A stretch of 64,000 nucleotides of DNA from Sternotherus odoratus (lineage: Eukaryota > Chordata > Testudines > Kinosternidae). Every line of letters starts with the position of its first letter. Position 1 is the first letter of the stretch. The notes beneath the pieces were generated by a model. The model was not told where the DNA came from and searched no databases. It saw only the letters and a list, made by a program, of their open reading frames with translations. The position numbers and the translations under genes were made by a program. Positions 62,957-64,000 of this stretch are shown here, one piece after another. The DNA is taken from contig JAVMKO010000001.1 of assembly GCA_032164245.1 (NCBI GenBank), positions 251,543,644-251,607,643 on the forward strand, in the 5' to 3' direction.

Positions 62957-64000
62957 GATTTTGGCTCCCTTTTACTCCTTCCCCTGGCTTGGCCTACGGT
63001 TAGCTGATTTCAGAAATCAAGCTCTGAAAGCGGGGGGAAGGGGTCCGGCTAGTGATTTTTTTTAAAAAAATCTACTTTCTTGGCTCCCTGGAGCGCTGAG
63101 CTCAGGTCAGGTGAATGCCCTCTTCCCCCTGGCACTGGGCCCTCCCTTTCACTAACCCGTTGGCTCAGATTCTGGCTGGCAAGAAAGACTCGTCTGTAAT
63201 TAACCGACCTGGGCTACAGTGTACAGCGCACCCTTCCCAATGATCAGAGGGCCACTGGCTCACATACAAACTGTAAGCCCTCTGCTGAATAGGCTTGGAG
63301 AGGGGGGAGCATTTAATCAGGGCCAGGGGAGGTTCTGCCATTGCAGCCAGCCCTCCTTAAGTGGGTGAAAATTGGACTCAATTAGACAAACAGCAAAGTC
63401 TGTACAGCTGAATCCTCCTCCACTTCCCCTCTGGATCGAGTTGTTGCAATTAAAAGCACAACGAAACAAACAAAAAAATCCCCAGTTGTGATAACATGGC
63501 CTTGCTTTATAAATGAAACACGCGATTAAAGGGGAAATATTCATTAGCCCCAAAGCAGAGGGTCCTTCCTACCAATTGGATGCATTTTGCAGGTCACAGT
63601 GCCAGCACCTCTGGGCAATGCTTAATTTGTGCCGGGACTGAGGACAGCTGAGCCCTGGCACGTTTTTCATCACAAATTAAGCTCTGGGCCATACCTAAAC
63701 CTGCAACATATCCCCATCCCACTGCAGCCGAGGTCGGCTGGGGTTGGTTAATTTCAGCCATGCCTCTCTTTCTCGCCTAGATTTGAGCCACCAGATTAGT
63801 GAAAGGGAGGGCCCAGTGCCAGGGGGAAGAGGGCATTCGGCTGACTGATCTTGGCGCTCCAGGGAGCCAGGAAAGTAGATTTAAAAACAAAAATCCACTA
63901 GCCAGATCCCTTCCCCCCGCTTCCAGGGTTTGATTTCTGAAATCAGCTGGGCAGCTAGCCCCAGACCAAACCAGGGACGGAGTAAGGGGGAGGCAAAATC
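62957..64000. repeat. Large inverted repeat, arms about 215-220 bp
   Basis: The left arm, 62957-63170, begins gattttggctcccttttac and ends tttcactaacccgttggctc(agat). The right arm, 63781-64000, is its reverse complement at roughly 85% identity and reaches the window edge. Landmark matches include gatttcagaaatcaa, gcggggggaaggg, ggctccctggagcgc and the exact ccctcttccccctggcactg. The spacer is about 610 bp with no coding potential and holds a small aattaag-bounded hairpin at about 63618-63690. Confidence 0.85.

Overview
The window looks like a stretch of a turtle (Testudines) nuclear genome. It is an intron-rich vertebrate gene lying in a dense layer of transposons: degraded CR1 LINEs on both strands, several hAT-type DNA transposons and MITEs with clean 8-bp target-site duplications, and MIR-like SINEs. 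These repeat types, and the particular MITE sequences, are the ones I associate with turtles. The species cannot be fixed from the sequence alone.

The one real protein gene I can support is on the minus strand, from about 41,820 down past the left edge at position 1. It is ERICH6 (glutamate-rich protein 6, FAM194 family) or its close paralogue. Twelve exons were found by reading translated fragments, splice sites and reading-frame phase together: 41820-41380, 30012-29941, 25905-25834, 17797-17730, 14551-14450, 13413-13273, 13054-12987, 11135-11020, 9760-9560, 7665-7577, 7263-7111 and 224-1. They run in frame from an ATG at 41761, except at one junction (14450 to 13413). There the phases demand one more exon of length 3n+2, which I could not place with confidence. 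The 5' part is acidic and low in complexity, the middle carries a C-x-x-C (CEFC) motif, and the last three exons hold the FAM194 domain with repeated Y-P-D/S-G motifs. The 3' end of the gene lies beyond the left edge.

Right of the coding part (41.8-64 kb) there is no coding exon I can defend. A compact CpG-rich, repeat-free segment at about 56.44-56.78 kb, with a GC box and an RFX X-box-like site, is the best promoter candidate. By inference it could drive a 5' non-coding exon of this gene, since the ATG exon begins at a splice acceptor. Further right are a CR1 3' copy (57.9-58.8 kb), an unexplained decayed coding-like stretch (58.9-60.1 kb), a 77-bp-arm palindrome (60.7 kb), a 714-bp hAT element carrying a (TTTC)n tract (61.6-62.3 kb), and a large inverted repeat with arms of about 215-220 bp that ends at the window edge (62.96-64.0 kb).

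I see no tRNA, rRNA, CRISPR or microbial-type system. The features most worth a second look are the terminal inverted repeat, the unidentified coding relic near 59.6-60.1 kb, the CpG island, the nested transposon stacks and the one unresolved exon.
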